Shown: positions 45,550-55,272, counted from the stretch's first letter. The stretch: 64,000 nucleotides of DNA from Paenibacillus sp. V4I7 (GCF_030817275.1 NZ_JAUSZD010000002.1:5456001-5520000); one strand, 5' to 3'. Program-made: numbers and translations. Notes: generated from the sequence alone by a model not told the origin.

Positions 45550-45628
45550 AGAACCATCCGCACTAAGACTACATGCTGATCGTTTCCTCCGGAAACTGCT
45601 CGCCTCTGCATCTTAGGTGAATGGTTCT
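45550..45628 (-). terminator. Long imperfect hairpin between hemB and hemE (terminator or attenuator)
   Basis: On the minus strand AGAACCAT at the start of the element pairs with ATGGTTCT at its end, followed by TTTTG. Inside are CCTAAGA/TCTTAG pairing and a terminal GTTTCC-GGA-GGAAAC hairpin. It is the only strong structure between the upstream heme genes and hemE. Confidence 0.65.
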
Positions 45629-45641
45629 ATTTGGAAATTAG

Positions 45642-46634
45642 CTATTTTTTCAAATATCGAGCAATATCTTTTGCAAAATAAGTCAAGATGATATCAGCAC
45701 CAGCACGTTTGAAGCTCGTCATTGTTTCCATCACGATAGCCTCTTCATTAACCCAGCCCTGCATGGCCGCAGCCTTAATCATCGAATATTCCGCACTCAC
45801 ATTATAGGCAACAACCGGCAAATCGAAGTTATCCTTCAGCATCCGAATGATGTCCATATAAGCAAGAGCTGGTTTCACCATAAGGAAATCAGCGCCCTCT
45901 GCAACGTCACTTTCCGCTTCACGCAAGGCTTCGCGCCCGTTGGCTGGATCCATTTGATACGTCTTGCGGTCACCGAATTGCGGTGTTGAATCCACAGCAT
46001 CTCGGAATGGACCGTAGTAAGCCGATGCATATTTAACGGAATAGGCCATAATCGGTGTATTCTCGTAGCCAGCTTCATCTAATCCTGAACGAATAGCATG
46101 TACATAACCGTCCATCATGTTGGAAGGAGCAATAATATCAGCACCTGCTTTGGCTTGCGATACAGCCGTACGAACCAACAGCTCCAAGGAAGCATCATTT
46201 GCCACATCCGCCTGTCCAGTAACCGGATGATGGTGAATAACACCACAGTGACCTGTATCCGTAAACTGACAAAGACACGTATCGGCAATAATGAGCAAAT
46301 TCGGGTTCAATTCTTTAATAAAACGAGCCGCTTGCTGCACAATGCCATCATCCATGAAAGCGGAAGTTCCTGTCGCATCTTTATGATCCGGAACACCAAA
46401 CAAAAGAATAGCTTGAATGCCAAGTTTGGTAATTTCTTCGATCTCTTCTTGTACTCTGTCTAAAGAAAAATGATAAACACCTGGCATCGAAGCAATTTCT
46501 GACTTGATGTTCGTACCATGTGTAACAAAGATCGGTTGTACAACATCGTGAACAGTCACTTGATTTTCACGCACCAGATTACGAATAGCTGCATTGCCGC
46601 GTAAGCGGCGATTACGAACGATAGGGAAACTCAT
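45642..46634 (-). CDS. hemB: Porphobilinogen synthase (5-aminolevulinate dehydratase)
   Basis: HemB condenses two 5-aminolevulinates to porphobilinogen. The 330-residue product has the zinc-site cysteines in [17 protein letters not shown] (near residue 117), the Schiff-base lysines in [18 protein letters not shown] and [22 protein letters not shown] lies before ATG 46634; the extra ten codons upstream are not supported. A short hairpin (46665-46687), without a good T run, separates it from the cobA/hemD gene. Confidence 0.97.
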   Translation of the reverse strand: MSFPIVRNRRLRGNAAIRNLVRENQVTVHDVVQPIFVTHGTNIKSEIASMPGVYHFSLDRVQEEIEEITKLGIQAILLFGVPDHKDATGTSAFMDDGIVQQAARFIKELNPNLLIIADTCLCQFTDTGHCGVIHHHPVTGQADVANDASLELLVRTAVSQAKAGADIIAPSNMMDGYVHAIRSGLDEAGYENTPIMAYSVKYASAYYGPFRDAVDSTPQFGDRKTYQMDPANGREALREAESDVAEGADFLMVKPALAYMDIIRMLKDNFDLPVVAYNVSAEYSMIKAAAMQGWVNEEAIVMETMTSFKRAGADIILTYFAKDIARYLKK

Positions 46635-46701
46635 GAAGAATTCCGCCTCCTTATTTGCGATCAAATGCAGCTCCTAAGAAGCTGCATCTGTGGCATTTTT
46701 A

Positions 46702-48243
46702 TTATTTAGGTTGAGAAATACTTTGTACTAATGAAGCAACGGTAGCCTCTTCAGCCATATACGTAATTGGCAGTCCACATTGACTTGCCGTCTCTGCAGT
46801 TTTGGGTCCAATACAAGCAATTTCAACCCCTTGCAGCAAGGATAGCGGTTCTTCCACACCCAGCTGGCGCAAGGCTTCAAGTAAATTTGTAACCGTAGAT
46901 GAGCTTGTAAAAGTTATAATATGAATGCTTTGATTTTGCAAAAGATGAATGATTTCATCCCCATCTTCTGTCACGAGTACATTCTCATAAACATCGACCT
47001 CAGTTACTTCAAGACCGAGCTCTTTGAGCTTAACAGGCAAATATTCACGGGCCAGGTCAGCTGTAGGTAATAGCACCTTCTGACCGGCTTTCAAATCTGC
47101 TTGAATAGCTTTCAGGATACCCTCTCCTTGATATTTGGCCGGGAGTACATCCGCAATGATGCCACGCTCAGCTAGCGCCTCGGCTGTCTTCGGGCCAACG
47201 GCTGCAATGCGAGCCTTCCCCATTTTGCGTACATCAATCCCTTTTTCACGCAGCCTGCGGAAAAAATACTCCACACCGTTTACGCTTGTCAGTAACACCC
47301 AGTCAAATTCATGAAGCTTGTCTAGCGCCAGATCCAATGCTTGAATGGCCTCAGGGCGACTTGGCGGTTGTAATCGAATAACAGGGAATTCGACCGCTTC
47401 TCCACCCATGTCATCAATTAAATCCACTAGCTCACTTGCTTGACTTCTAGCTCTAGTGACAAGCACTCGACGCCCGAAGAGCGGTTTCTTCTCTATCCAG
47501 GCCAGCTTCTCACGCAGCTTAACAACTTCTCCAACAATAATAACGGCTGGTGATTTGAAATTAGCTGCTCTTACCTTCTCCGTAATATCGGCCAACGTTC
47601 CCGTAAGCGTTTGTTGATCCGCCCATGTTCCCCACCTGACGAGCGCAACAGGCATTTCTGGCGGTTTGCCGCAGCGAATCAATTCGCGACAAATTTGTTC
47701 AAGATTCGCTACACCCATTAAGAAGACCATGGTGCCAATCGCCTTAGCCAGATTCTCCCAGTCCAAACTGGAATAAGTCTTATTCGGGTATTCATGACCG
47801 GTAATAATCGCAAAGGACGATGTGAAGTCGCGATGGGTGACTGGAATACCCGCATAGGCAGGAACTGCAATCGAGGATGTGATACCTGGAATAATATCGA
47901 AGGTCACATCGTTATCTGCGAGCAGCTCCGCTTCCTCGCCAACTCGACCGAAGATGCTGGGATCGCCGCCTTTAAGTCGAGTCACAACTTTCCCCTGAAG
48001 AGCCAGATCTACGAGCAATTGATTAATTTCTTCTTGCTTTAATATATGTTTGTCCGGAAGCTTGCCGACAAAGATCAACTCTGCTTCCGGTCTACGATGC
48101 TTGAGTAGACGAGGGTTGGCCAGCCGGTCATAAACGATGACATCGGCTTTCTGAATGGCTTCCATACCGCGAACCGAGATGAGTTTAGGATCTCCGGGAC
48201 CTGCACCAACGAGATAGACTCTTCCTTTGTTCACGATGCTCAC
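46702..48243 (-). CDS. Fused uroporphyrinogen-III methyltransferase / uroporphyrinogen-III synthase
   Basis: The 513-residue protein joins two activities. Residues about 7-245 form a SUMT (CobA) domain with [36 protein letters not shown] and [20 protein letters not shown], which makes precorrin-2 for siroheme or cobalamin. Residues about 265-510 form a HemD domain ([35 protein letters not shown] and [13 protein letters not shown]), which cyclises hydroxymethylbilane. Such fusions occur in Paenibacillus and Clostridia, whereas B. subtilis has separate genes. The GTG at 48243 overlaps the hemC stop; a second GTG 12 bp downstream also has a usable ribosome-binding site. Confidence 0.95.
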   Translation of the reverse strand: MSIVNKGRVYLVGAGPGDPKLISVRGMEAIQKADVIVYDRLANPRLLKHRRPEAELIFVGKLPDKHILKQEEINQLLVDLALQGKVVTRLKGGDPSIFGRVGEEAELLADNDVTFDIIPGITSSIAVPAYAGIPVTHRDFTSSFAIITGHEYPNKTYSSLDWENLAKAIGTMVFLMGVANLEQICRELIRCGKPPEMPVALVRWGTWADQQTLTGTLADITEKVRAANFKSPAVIIVGEVVKLREKLAWIEKKPLFGRRVLVTRARSQASELVDLIDDMGGEAVEFPVIRLQPPSRPEAIQALDLALDKLHEFDWVLLTSVNGVEYFFRRLREKGIDVRKMGKARIAAVGPKTAEALAERGIIADVLPAKYQGEGILKAIQADLKAGQKVLLPTADLAREYLPVKLKELGLEVTEVDVYENVLVTEDGDEIIHLLQNQSIHIITFTSSSTVTNLLEALRQLGVEEPLSLLQGVEIACIGPKTAETASQCGLPITYMAEEATVASLVQSISQPK

Positions 48244-49187
48244 TTCCTTACCTCAGCTAGGATACGTTCAGCGCCTTGCGCAATAAGCTTATCAGCAACA
48301 AGCAAACCAAGCGCTTCCGGATCGCTCCCGGAAGCTGTTTCCTTGAGCATGGTCACGCCGTCCGGCGTACCGACCATGCCCGTTAAAGTGAGCAGCGGCA
48401 ACTCTGATCCGCTGCTGTCTTCGCTTATGCTCGCGTAAGCGCCGAGCGGCACCTGGCAGCCTCCGTTGAGTCTGCCAAGGAAAGCCCGCTCTGCTCGCAC
48501 CGCGAGCGCGGTTGGCTCATGCTGGAACCTGCTCAGCAGGTCCAGCATGAAGGCGTCGCCGCCCCGGCACTCGATGCACAGCGCCCCCTGCCCTACGGCA
48601 GGGAGGCAGATCTCGGGCGGCAAGTACGCGCTGATGCGATCCTGCCAGCCGATCCGGTGTAAACCGGCCGCGGCAAGCAGAATCGCATCGAAGTTCTCAT
48701 CATCGAGCTTGCGCAGCCTCGAATCAATGTTCCCGCGGACCGACTCGATGCGGAGGTCCGGGCGGAGGTGCTGCAGCTGGCTGGCGCGCCGCAGCGAGCT
48801 GGTGCCGACGAGCGCGCCTTGCGGCAGCTCGTCCAGGGAGCGGTGCCCGCGTGTGATCAGCGCATCGCGCGGATCCTCACGCTTCGGCACCGCTCCGACG
48901 ACCAGCCCTTCGGGTAGCTCGAAGGGCATATCTTTCATGCTGTGGACGGCCATGTCGATATCGCCGTCCACGAGTGCCTGTTCGATTTCCTTGACGAACA
49001 GACCCTTACCGCCTACCTTGGACAAGGTGACATCCAAGATGCGGTCGCCCTTCGTGACAATTTTCTTAATTTCAAATTGACAAGCGATCCCATGTTCAGC
49101 TGCCAGCTGTTTTAAGAGCTCCACAACTTGCCCTGTCTGAGTTAGTGCCAACGCGCTTTGCCTAGTTCCTACGATGATTGTTCTCAT
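48240..49187 (-). CDS. hemC: Hydroxymethylbilane synthase (porphobilinogen deaminase)
   Basis: HemC polymerises four porphobilinogens. The 315-residue product begins [20 protein letters not shown], has [14 protein letters not shown] and the cofactor-binding Cys in [15 protein letters not shown] (near residue 246). I chose ATG 49187, which lies 9 bases after GGAGG. The middle and 3' part of the gene (about 48400-49000) is far richer in GC than its neighbours, by eye about 65-70 percent against 45-50. The product is intact. Confidence 0.96.
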   Translation of the reverse strand: MRTIIVGTRQSALALTQTGQVVELLKQLAAEHGIACQFEIKKIVTKGDRILDVTLSKVGGKGLFVKEIEQALVDGDIDMAVHSMKDMPFELPEGLVVGAVPKREDPRDALITRGHRSLDELPQGALVGTSSLRRASQLQHLRPDLRIESVRGNIDSRLRKLDDENFDAILLAAAGLHRIGWQDRISAYLPPEICLPAVGQGALCIECRGGDAFMLDLLSRFQHEPTALAVRAERAFLGRLNGGCQVPLGAYASISEDSSGSELPLLTLTGMVGTPDGVTMLKETASGSDPEALGLLVADKLIAQGAERILAEVRK

Positions 49188-49267
49188 CTCTACCCGCCTC
49201 CCTATACTTGCTGCCCGATATCCTTGATAGCTGACCAAGCAGATAGATCCGTACCTCTATCTCCAAC

Positions 49268-49939
49268 TTACCCCTGCATCCAAGGTTCTTTCTCTAAGGT
49301 TATGTAGAGCTTCTCTTTCCAACTCTCAAACGTACCCTCGCGTATTTTGGCGAGAACGTCCCATTCGAGCATCTCTTTAAACATACTTTGTCTAGCTTGT
49401 TTATCGGCCACCCTACTCTGAATCAATAGCCGCAAATCACTAAGGAAATCGAGGTAAGTTTCATACTCCTCGCCATAAACGTTGTCTAATTCTTGAGCAA
49501 TTTTACGGGCAGCCGAAGGGCTAGCTCCACCTGTTGAAACCGCAATAACTAACTTCCCTCTTCGAACAACAGAAGGCACGATGAAGGAGCTCAATTGAGG
49601 TTGATCGACAACGTTGACTAGCTTCCCCTGTCGGGATGCTACCTCATGAACGAGAGCATTAACGTACGCAACATTCGTTGCAGCTACAACCAAGGTGTAC
49701 GGCACAAGATCTGCGCTTTCATCGATCATGATCGATGGATCAAACGGTTGCCTATACAGAACCACTTCAGCTTGGTTCTCCATCTCCATAAGTCCCTTAG
49801 TAAATTCTGCGCTTACAATCGTTACATAGGCACCTGCTTGCAGCAGTGATTTCACCTTTCGTTCAGCCACAGCCCCGCCGCCGACAACTAAACATCGGCG
49901 TCCAGACAGATTCATCATAATTGGATAGGGATGATTCAT
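49268..49939 (-). CDS. Precorrin-2 dehydrogenase / sirohydrochlorin ferrochelatase-type protein
   Basis: The 223-residue product has the N-terminal NAD-binding motif RRCLVVGGGAVAERKVKSLL and the family segments TLVVAATN, VNVVDQPQLSSFIVPSVVRR and VSTGGASPSAARKIAQEL. It corresponds to the dehydrogenase part of CysG or yeast Met8, which oxidises precorrin-2 to sirohydrochlorin; B. subtilis YlnF is similar. With the SUMT domain encoded two genes away, it gives this cluster a siroheme branch. The start at 49939 has GGAG 9 bases upstream; the ATG at 49954 overlaps hemX and has a weak site. Confidence 0.9.
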   Translation of the reverse strand: MNHPYPIMMNLSGRRCLVVGGGAVAERKVKSLLQAGAYVTIVSAEFTKGLMEMENQAEVVLYRQPFDPSIMIDESADLVPYTLVVAATNVAYVNALVHEVASRQGKLVNVVDQPQLSSFIVPSVVRRGKLVIAVSTGGASPSAARKIAQELDNVYGEEYETYLDFLSDLRLLIQSRVADKQARQSMFKEMLEWDVLAKIREGTFESWKEKLYITLEKEPWMQG

Positions 49940-49944
49940 CGTCG

Positions 49945-50775
49945 TTAACTCCATATCCAGCCATGAAAACCTGAAACCAAATTAGAAACCACGAAATTGA
50001 GAACAACAATCAAGAATGCCGCGAGGTTCCAAGCTGCCAGTTTATTGCCCGAAATTCGCATAGAATGCTGCTGAAATAAATAGAAAGCGTACGCTGCCAG
50101 TACAAAAAATGAATTAATCACCTTAGGATCATAAAGTAAATTACGATCTCCTTCTAGTACAACCCAGACCACACCCAAACTTAAAGCCATAAGAAGCAAG
50201 GGTGCCCCGATAATAACGGAGAGATAGGTGTAATGTTCAATTTTCTCAAGTGAAGGTAATCTCATAACCGTTTGAGAAAATTTCTTCGCCTTCAACATTT
50301 TGTGTAAGAACACATACATGCCTGAGAAAATAGCTGCAATCGAGAAGGCCACGTAGCTGCCAATCGCTAAGGTAATATGGATAAATAATAGCTCATCATT
50401 GATGTCCCAATCGGGCTTAATTGGCGTTACATTCGGATTACTGAATACATTCAAAGCCAAAATGGCAAAACCGAGCACATTCACAAAAAATACAAACAAT
50501 TCAATGCGGAAAAATCGGTTAATCAACAGTGAAATCGTGACAATCAACCACGAAAACATAAAAAGTACGTCCGACCGGGCAAACGCCCATTCCGTTAAAT
50601 GACCATACAAGTTAATTCCTAAGTAAGCGGTTTGTAGAACCCATACAAACAAAAGCAGCCCCGTCCCCATCCGTTTCGCGCTTCGGTTCGCATTAGCGAA
50701 ATCCGAAAAGTAAAACAATAGGCTCAGGGCATACATATAAATCATCGCATCAAACAACCAGCTACGTGTTACCAT
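49945..50775 (-). CDS. hemX: HemX/CcsA-like integral membrane protein
   Basis: The 276-residue product has about eight hydrophobic spans (for example IYMYALSLLFYFSDFANA, AFSIAAIFSGMYVFL and LAAWNLAAFLIVVLNFVVS) and belongs to the cytochrome c assembly family. In B. subtilis HemX lowers the level of HemA protein. Its place directly after hemA is the same here. ATG 50775 follows AGGAGAGG. It carries no complete tryptophan-rich heme-handling motif that I can see. Confidence 0.9.
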   Translation of the reverse strand: MVTRSWLFDAMIYMYALSLLFYFSDFANANRSAKRMGTGLLLFVWVLQTAYLGINLYGHLTEWAFARSDVLFMFSWLIVTISLLINRFFRIELFVFFVNVLGFAILALNVFSNPNVTPIKPDWDINDELLFIHITLAIGSYVAFSIAAIFSGMYVFLHKMLKAKKFSQTVMRLPSLEKIEHYTYLSVIIGAPLLLMALSLGVVWVVLEGDRNLLYDPKVINSFFVLAAYAFYLFQQHSMRISGNKLAAWNLAAFLIVVLNFVVSNLVSGFHGWIWS

Positions 50776-50808
50776 GGCACCTCTCCTAGGCGATTAGCGC
50801 CCTTTTCT

Positions 50809-52212
50809 TCAAGATTGGGCTAGAACATCAGCGTTCTGTAAACTAAGCACGGACAACTTATCATCCAGCATCTGCTTAGCTTCAACTGCTTTATGCCCGG
50901 CTTCTAGTTCCTGTGCTAACTGATTGGCTTGCTCTTGTTGTTCAAGGGTCTCTTCCAGGGCAAACAGTTTCGTGAATAGCTCAAGCGCGTCATCACCATG
51001 ACGCTCACCCGCCATTTCCTTAATGCGAAGGATCGGGTCTCTCAGCACTTGATTCACAATACTTTTCGTCAATTTACGAATAACTTTAATTTCACGTTCA
51101 TCTAGGTCAGGCAGCTTCTTTAACATATTATCCATTGTCTCTTCATGGATCAGGCTCGCTTTTGTCTGAAGAGCGCTAATAACTGGACTTACACCTAGCG
51201 TCTTTGTCCATTGTTCGAAAACACCCATTTCAGACTCAATCATTGTTTCAATCTTTGCTGCTTCTTTCTTTCTCTCTTGCAAATGTTTATCTACGATATT
51301 CTCCAGATCATCGATATCATAAAGAAAAACATTAGGTAAGCCGCTAATTTGTGGATCTAGATCACGTGGGACCGCAATGTCCATCATGAAAAGCGGACGT
51401 GATTTTCTCTTTTGAACATAGGACTGAATATCATTCTTCGTAAGAACATATCCCGGAGCGCCCGTTGAACTTATAATAATATCCACTTCCGCTAAATGCT
51501 CCAGCATGTTATCGATGGTACATGGAGTGCCGTTAAATTTCTCAGCCAATTCTACTGCACGTTCAAACGTTCGGTTAACCACGATAACTTTGTTAGCGCC
51601 ATTTGCATAAAGGTGCTTCACTGTGAGTTCGCTCATTTTACCAGCACCAATAATCATAACCGTCTTGTTCATGTAAGTACCAAATATTCGTTTACCAAGT
51701 TCCACCGCGGCGTAGCTGACGGAAACTGGATTATTGCTAATGCCTGTTTCGGAGTGTGCTTTTTTGGCAAGTGTCACGGATTGCTTAAACAATGTATTGA
51801 AATAAGCCCCGGTTGCTTTCATATTTTGAGATGATAAAAAAGCATCCCGCACTTGTCCTAGAATTTGGGTTTCCCCAATAACCATAGAATCTAAACCGCT
51901 TGTTACGCGGAATAAATGTTCAATCGCTTTTTCATTTTCATACATATATAAATGCTTTTGGAATTGATCCTTACTGACTTGGAACCAACGTTCAATGAAG
52001 TGAGTCAAGTAATGACTGCACATCTGCGGTCGATCCACAACAGCGTAGATTTCCGTGCGATTGCAGGTGGCGACAATTACACACTCCAATATGCTTTTCG
52101 TGTCTTTCAATTCTGCCAATGCCTTAGGTAAATCCTGATCGGAAAAAGCGAACTTTTCCCGAATTTCTACCGGGGCCGTACGATAATTCAAGCCAAGTGC
52201 GATAATATGCAA
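50809..52212 (-). CDS. hemA: Glutamyl-tRNA reductase
   Basis: HemA reduces glutamyl-tRNA to glutamate-1-semialdehyde, the first step of C5-pathway heme synthesis. The 467-residue product has the N-terminal IIALGLNYRTAPVEIREKFA, the catalytic Cys in VIVATCNRTEIYAVVD (near residue 47), GSGLDSMVIGETQILGQV-like sequence (here VTSGLDSMVIGETQI) and the NADPH motif MIIGAGKMSELTVKHL. I prefer TTG 52212, since AGGTGG lies 5 bases before it and family members begin MHI; GTG 52221 is the alternative. A TATAAT (minus strand of 52249-52254) lies about 37 bases before the start. Family B repeats lie further upstream. Confidence 0.96.
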   Translation of the reverse strand: MHIIALGLNYRTAPVEIREKFAFSDQDLPKALAELKDTKSILECVIVATCNRTEIYAVVDRPQMCSHYLTHFIERWFQVSKDQFQKHLYMYENEKAIEHLFRVTSGLDSMVIGETQILGQVRDAFLSSQNMKATGAYFNTLFKQSVTLAKKAHSETGISNNPVSVSYAAVELGKRIFGTYMNKTVMIIGAGKMSELTVKHLYANGANKVIVVNRTFERAVELAEKFNGTPCTIDNMLEHLAEVDIIISSTGAPGYVLTKNDIQSYVQKRKSRPLFMMDIAVPRDLDPQISGLPNVFLYDIDDLENIVDKHLQERKKEAAKIETMIESEMGVFEQWTKTLGVSPVISALQTKASLIHEETMDNMLKKLPDLDEREIKVIRKLTKSIVNQVLRDPILRIKEMAGERHGDDALELFTKLFALEETLEQQEQANQLAQELEAGHKAVEAKQMLDDKLSVLSLQNADVLAQS

Positions 52213-52347
52213 AGGTACCACCTGCCTTTCCGTCTATTTCTATGAACCATTATAGCACAGCAAAACAAGCAATCCGACAAATTTTTTGTATAATTTATGA
52301 ATGCTTCATTCTGCTCGTTAGTTTTAACAGCATTTCGTTTCTATATA

Positions 52348-52430
52348 CCTAATATAGGGATCTTTGAGCGTAGCTCAAAGTCTCTCCGCTTAGGGATCTT
52401 TGGCTCCACTCAAAAAAAGATCCCTATATA
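52348..52430 (-). repeat. Family B hairpin plus a degenerate partner, upstream of hemA
   Basis: 52348-52386 holds a full family B element on the minus strand: GAGAGACTTTGAGC-TAC-GCTCAAAGATCCC then TATATTAGG. Next to it, 52392-52430 holds a degenerate copy whose ends form an 11-bp inverted repeat (TAGGGATCTTT/AAAGATCCCTA). The pair lies between hemA and a hypothetical gene and could also act as a terminator for the latter. Confidence 0.85.
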
Positions 52431-52433
52431 TTC

Positions 52434-52970
52434 TTATTGAAGTCCTTTTTTTCGTATAAAAGAGGTTAAATTTCGATCTAGCTCAGTTAGCTTCGCATTT
52501 TGGGACGAGACAATATCGCCATTCGAAGCCATGAGTTTCTCATACAGTTCGTATAGACTCTTGTACTGAAGCCAAACATCCTTCAAAACCTGGATCTCAT
52601 CTGCCTTTAACGTTCGCTCTCCCCCCACCTGCAGACGCTTCAAGTACTGCGTTAGCTGGGTCATACTGTCCAGTGAAGTCAGATATTCACTTCCTCCCGC
52701 AGCAAGCACCAGGCGTTCATGCGTATAACTTGCCGAGTATAGAGCTTGCCCCACAGCATCCAATCCTTCGGTATCTTTGCTTTGGGCAGCTTCCTCCAGA
52801 TAGCTCTTCAGAAGTTCCATCTGAAACAGAGATACTTGATACAGTAGATGAGTAGCGTCGTGCTCTTCTTTATGAGGACCAAGTATTTGAACGAGCTGAT
52901 AGATAGGCCAGATGATGAGAAAAAGTACAATACTGTAAATCACTGCTTTTCTAACTATTTTCTGTTTCAA
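52434..52970 (-). CDS. Membrane-anchored helical protein of unknown function
   Basis: A 178-residue product that I cannot assign. It has an N-terminal membrane anchor (VIYSIVLFLIIWPIYQLV, about residues 10-27), then an entirely helical, polar extracytoplasmic part (QVSLFQMELLKSYLEEAAQS, LKADEIQVLKDVWLQYKSLY and SLYELYEKLMA) reminiscent of a helical bundle. It has no cysteines and no enzymatic motif. The start is TTG 52970, with GGGGGAA upstream. It lies between speD and hemA, in the same direction as both. The family B element follows its stop codon by only a few bases. Confidence 0.7.
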   Translation of the reverse strand: MKQKIVRKAVIYSIVLFLIIWPIYQLVQILGPHKEEHDATHLLYQVSLFQMELLKSYLEEAAQSKDTEGLDAVGQALYSASYTHERLVLAAGGSEYLTSLDSMTQLTQYLKRLQVGGERTLKADEIQVLKDVWLQYKSLYELYEKLMASNGDIVSSQNAKLTELDRNLTSFIRKKGLQ

Positions 52971-53048
52971 ATCCGTTCCCCCAGTTCATGTTTGCTTCAT
53001 GCTCGGACATGTGTCGCAATAACATTGTATGGGTATCTGGACAAACAA

Positions 53049-53074
53049 ATAACCACGGATTTCTCCGTGGTTAT
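53049..53074 (-). terminator. Terminator after speD
   Basis: ATAACCACGG and CCGTGGTTAT flank a short loop on the minus strand, followed by TTGTTTG, 23 bp after the speD stop. Confidence 0.82.
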
Positions 53075-53096
53075 CGTTATTGTTATGCGCAGATTT

Positions 53097-53504
53097 TTAT
53101 TTAACAAGCTCTGCTTGCTTCATTTCAGGAGTTTCTACTTGCAGTTCACCCATTCCGCGAACTAATTTCTTCGCATAGAATGTTTCTGGTTTCAATACGG
53201 ATACCATAAAGTCAATTGCTAATTGAGGGTCCACTGTCTCACCGCAAGTATAACAGTCAAGCGCGGCAAAACCTCTCTCAGGATAAGTATGAATGGAGAG
53301 ATGACTCTCGGACAACATAACAAGTACAGTTGCTCCTTGTGGTTCAAATTGCTTGGATTGTACAGATAGTACGGTTGCTCCGCATACCTCGGCAGCTTCT
53401 ACCATCTGAGCCTGCAGCCAATCTGCATTGTTCAGAAGTTCGAAATCTACCCCCCAAGTATCTACAGCAACGTGTCTTCCGAAAGTTGAGTATTCTGTTT
53501 CCAT
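53097..53504 (-). CDS. speD: S-adenosylmethionine decarboxylase proenzyme, SpeH type
   Basis: This pyruvoyl enzyme makes decarboxylated SAM for spermidine synthesis. The 135-residue product has the self-cleavage site in LSESHLSIHTYPE (near residue 63), where the Ser becomes the pyruvoyl group, and the catalytic Cys in LDCYTCGETVDP. I chose ATG 53504, which lies 9 bases after AAGGGGG; the upstream 16 codons are not conserved. The length is on the long side for SpeH. It appears monocistronic, and speE is not nearby. Confidence 0.95.
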   Translation of the reverse strand: METEYSTFGRHVAVDTWGVDFELLNNADWLQAQMVEAAEVCGATVLSVQSKQFEPQGATVLVMLSESHLSIHTYPERGFAALDCYTCGETVDPQLAIDFMVSVLKPETFYAKKLVRGMGELQVETPEMKQAELVK

Positions 53505-53707
53505 CTTTCGGTTCCCCCTTCCTAGGAATAAAATGTCTGAAAAAAATTTCATCCGCTAGGACCTACGTCATTCACTTCCCGAGGGTATAATCTCTCGCAA
53601 CATTCAATGTCCTGAGTGAATCCTGGTTCCTATATTGTTTCAACGAGAATAAAAATAACATCTATCGACGAGAAATGCAATAGTTTTTTTTGTCAAATGC
53701 TTTAAAA

Positions 53708-53732
53708 CAAAAAAGACCCTAAAAAGGGTCTA
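53708..53732 (-). terminator. Terminator after the 53758-54345 gene
   Basis: AGACCCT-TTTT-AGGGTCT followed by a T run on the minus strand. Confidence 0.88.
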
Positions 53733-53757
53733 TTGTAATTGTGGGTATATGTGATGG

Positions 53758-54345
53758 TTAAGCCTCCAATATAAACAAACGATGCGTTAGCTCATTGAGG
53801 CGAGTGTCGATCTGTTGATGTTCTTCCTGTTGTTGCAGCATATTACGCAAATCTAGAAGATGGTTAATTTGATCGTAGATCATTTCAATCTCTTGCTCGA
53901 CTTCTCTCTTTTGGAACATTTGCTGCATGAGACCAATGGTGTCTTTGTACTCATAAATAACGGTCAACAATTGCCCTTTGACTTCCTCGATTTTAACGAC
54001 GGTTCCACGTTCATAGTAGTAAACCATTGTATAACTAGGGTAAATTCGGTTTACTGTTGCGCTTCCTTTAAACTCTGATACCGCTTTACGCATCAAATTA
54101 GCAAGTAAGGTGTTACTTAATCTGCAGGATCCTGTGCATTCATATAGGCCCGATTTCTTCTCAAATGAAAGGACGATTTCCTGACCTGCTCCATCTTGAA
54201 AAACAACCTCTTGGTTGCCATTTTCCAAGACTTTCACTTGCAATGTCACTTGATGATCCACAAACATTTGAAAAAACCTGAACATCTCGGCTTCTGTTAA
54301 CTGGAGGCAGGTTTTGACATATTCAGTCGCTAACCTTTGTGCCAT
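53758..54345 (-). CDS. Protein of unknown function conserved-looking beside ysxC
   Basis: A 195-residue soluble product that I cannot assign with confidence. The first 90 or so residues look alpha/beta (RLATEYVKTCLQLTEAEMFR, then VKVLENGNQEVVFQDGAGQE), with two cysteines in YECTGSCRLSNTLL. The middle is strand-rich (NRIYPSYTMVYYYERGTVVK), and the last 60 residues form a charged coiled coil (KREVEQEIEMIYDQINHLLD). There is no signal peptide. ATG 54345 follows GAGGG by 6 bases. It lies between ysxC and speD, with a terminator after it and a gap of about 240 bp before it that holds no recognisable gene. Confidence 0.75.
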   Translation of the reverse strand: MAQRLATEYVKTCLQLTEAEMFRFFQMFVDHQVTLQVKVLENGNQEVVFQDGAGQEIVLSFEKKSGLYECTGSCRLSNTLLANLMRKAVSEFKGSATVNRIYPSYTMVYYYERGTVVKIEEVKGQLLTVIYEYKDTIGLMQQMFQKREVEQEIEMIYDQINHLLDLRNMLQQQEEHQQIDTRLNELTHRLFILEA

Positions 54346-54571
54346 AAAAATCCCTCGATTCTTTGTTTTCAAGCCATTAACTATTACCTTGTTTATTATT
54401 ATACTACATGCGTCTCTAATATTCCTGCGTGCATTTCATTATAATCAGCCAAATATTCTGAAAAAACCAAGGAATTACGGAATGCCAGCAAATTTTCCCC
54501 AGTAAACCTCGCTTTCCCGTGTGCTTCTTCTTGATTTTCTCTGTCTTTTGACGTCCTCCCCATCATTACAC

Positions 54572-54601
54572 AAAAAACCGCCCTATGAATCAGGACGGTT
54601 C
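54572..54601 (-). terminator. Terminator overlapping the ysxC stop
   Basis: GAACCGTCCT-GATTCAT-AGGGCGGTT with six T after it on the minus strand; the loop region contains the ysxC stop codon. Confidence 0.88.
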
Positions 54602-55249
54602 TTGTTCTTTATCTTGTTCTTGCTCAATCACGAGTTCAGCAGCTTCTTCAGGCTCTGGCTCTCCATATGCAATGGCTTGCTCTAGAATCCCCCAAAGCTC
54701 GTCCTTGCCGAGCCCAAGCTCCGAGGAAAACATCAACGGCTGGACACCCTTATCCATCCCCAGTGTCTCTCGAACAATCTTGATATGCTTTGGCCATCTG
54801 CTTTTCGGGATCTTGTCGGCCTTGGTCGCAACGACGATGACTGGCACATCATTATGTCTTAGCCACTCGTACATAGCTTGATCATCTTTGGAAGGAGGAT
54901 GACGTAAATCAACTAATTGCATAACAAGGCGCAGTGTTTCTCGATTCATTAAGTAGCTCTCAATGAACTTCCCCCACTGCTCCCGTTTCGTTTTTGAAAC
55001 TTTGGCGTATCCATAACCTGGAAGATCTACGAAATATAAGTCCTGGTTGATTTTATAATAGTTAAGCGTTTGGGTTTTGCCGGGCTGTGAGCTGGTTCTG
55101 GCCAAATTTTTGCGGGAGATCAAACAGTTAATAAGTGAGGATTTCCCGACATTAGAACGCCCTGCCAGAGCAATCTCTGGCAAGGCATCCTCTGGATATT
55201 GGCTAGGCCCAACCGCACTGATAATAAACTCAGCTTGATTGACTTTCAT
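54590..55249 (-). CDS. ysxC: Ribosome-biogenesis GTPase YsxC/EngB
   Basis: An essential GTPase acting in 50S subunit assembly. The 219-residue product has the G1 motif [12 protein letters not shown] (near residue 30), G3 [12 protein letters not shown] and G4 [12 protein letters not shown] Glu/Gln-rich C-terminal tail ([20 protein letters not shown]) extends beyond the usual end of about 195 residues. It follows lonA by about 23 bp, as in B. subtilis, and ends the operon. Confidence 0.96.
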   Translation of the reverse strand: MKVNQAEFIISAVGPSQYPEDALPEIALAGRSNVGKSSLINCLISRKNLARTSSQPGKTQTLNYYKINQDLYFVDLPGYGYAKVSKTKREQWGKFIESYLMNRETLRLVMQLVDLRHPPSKDDQAMYEWLRHNDVPVIVVATKADKIPKSRWPKHIKIVRETLGMDKGVQPLMFSSELGLGKDELWGILEQAIAYGEPEPEEAAELVIEQEQDKEQEPS

Positions 55250-55272
55250 GGATGTTCAACTACTTTCTATCG

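Noticed and set aside
48400-49000. Horizontally acquired extra gene within hemC
   Set aside because: The reading frame and hemC motifs are continuous through the GC-rich patch, and opposite-strand ORFs there are GC-driven artefacts.
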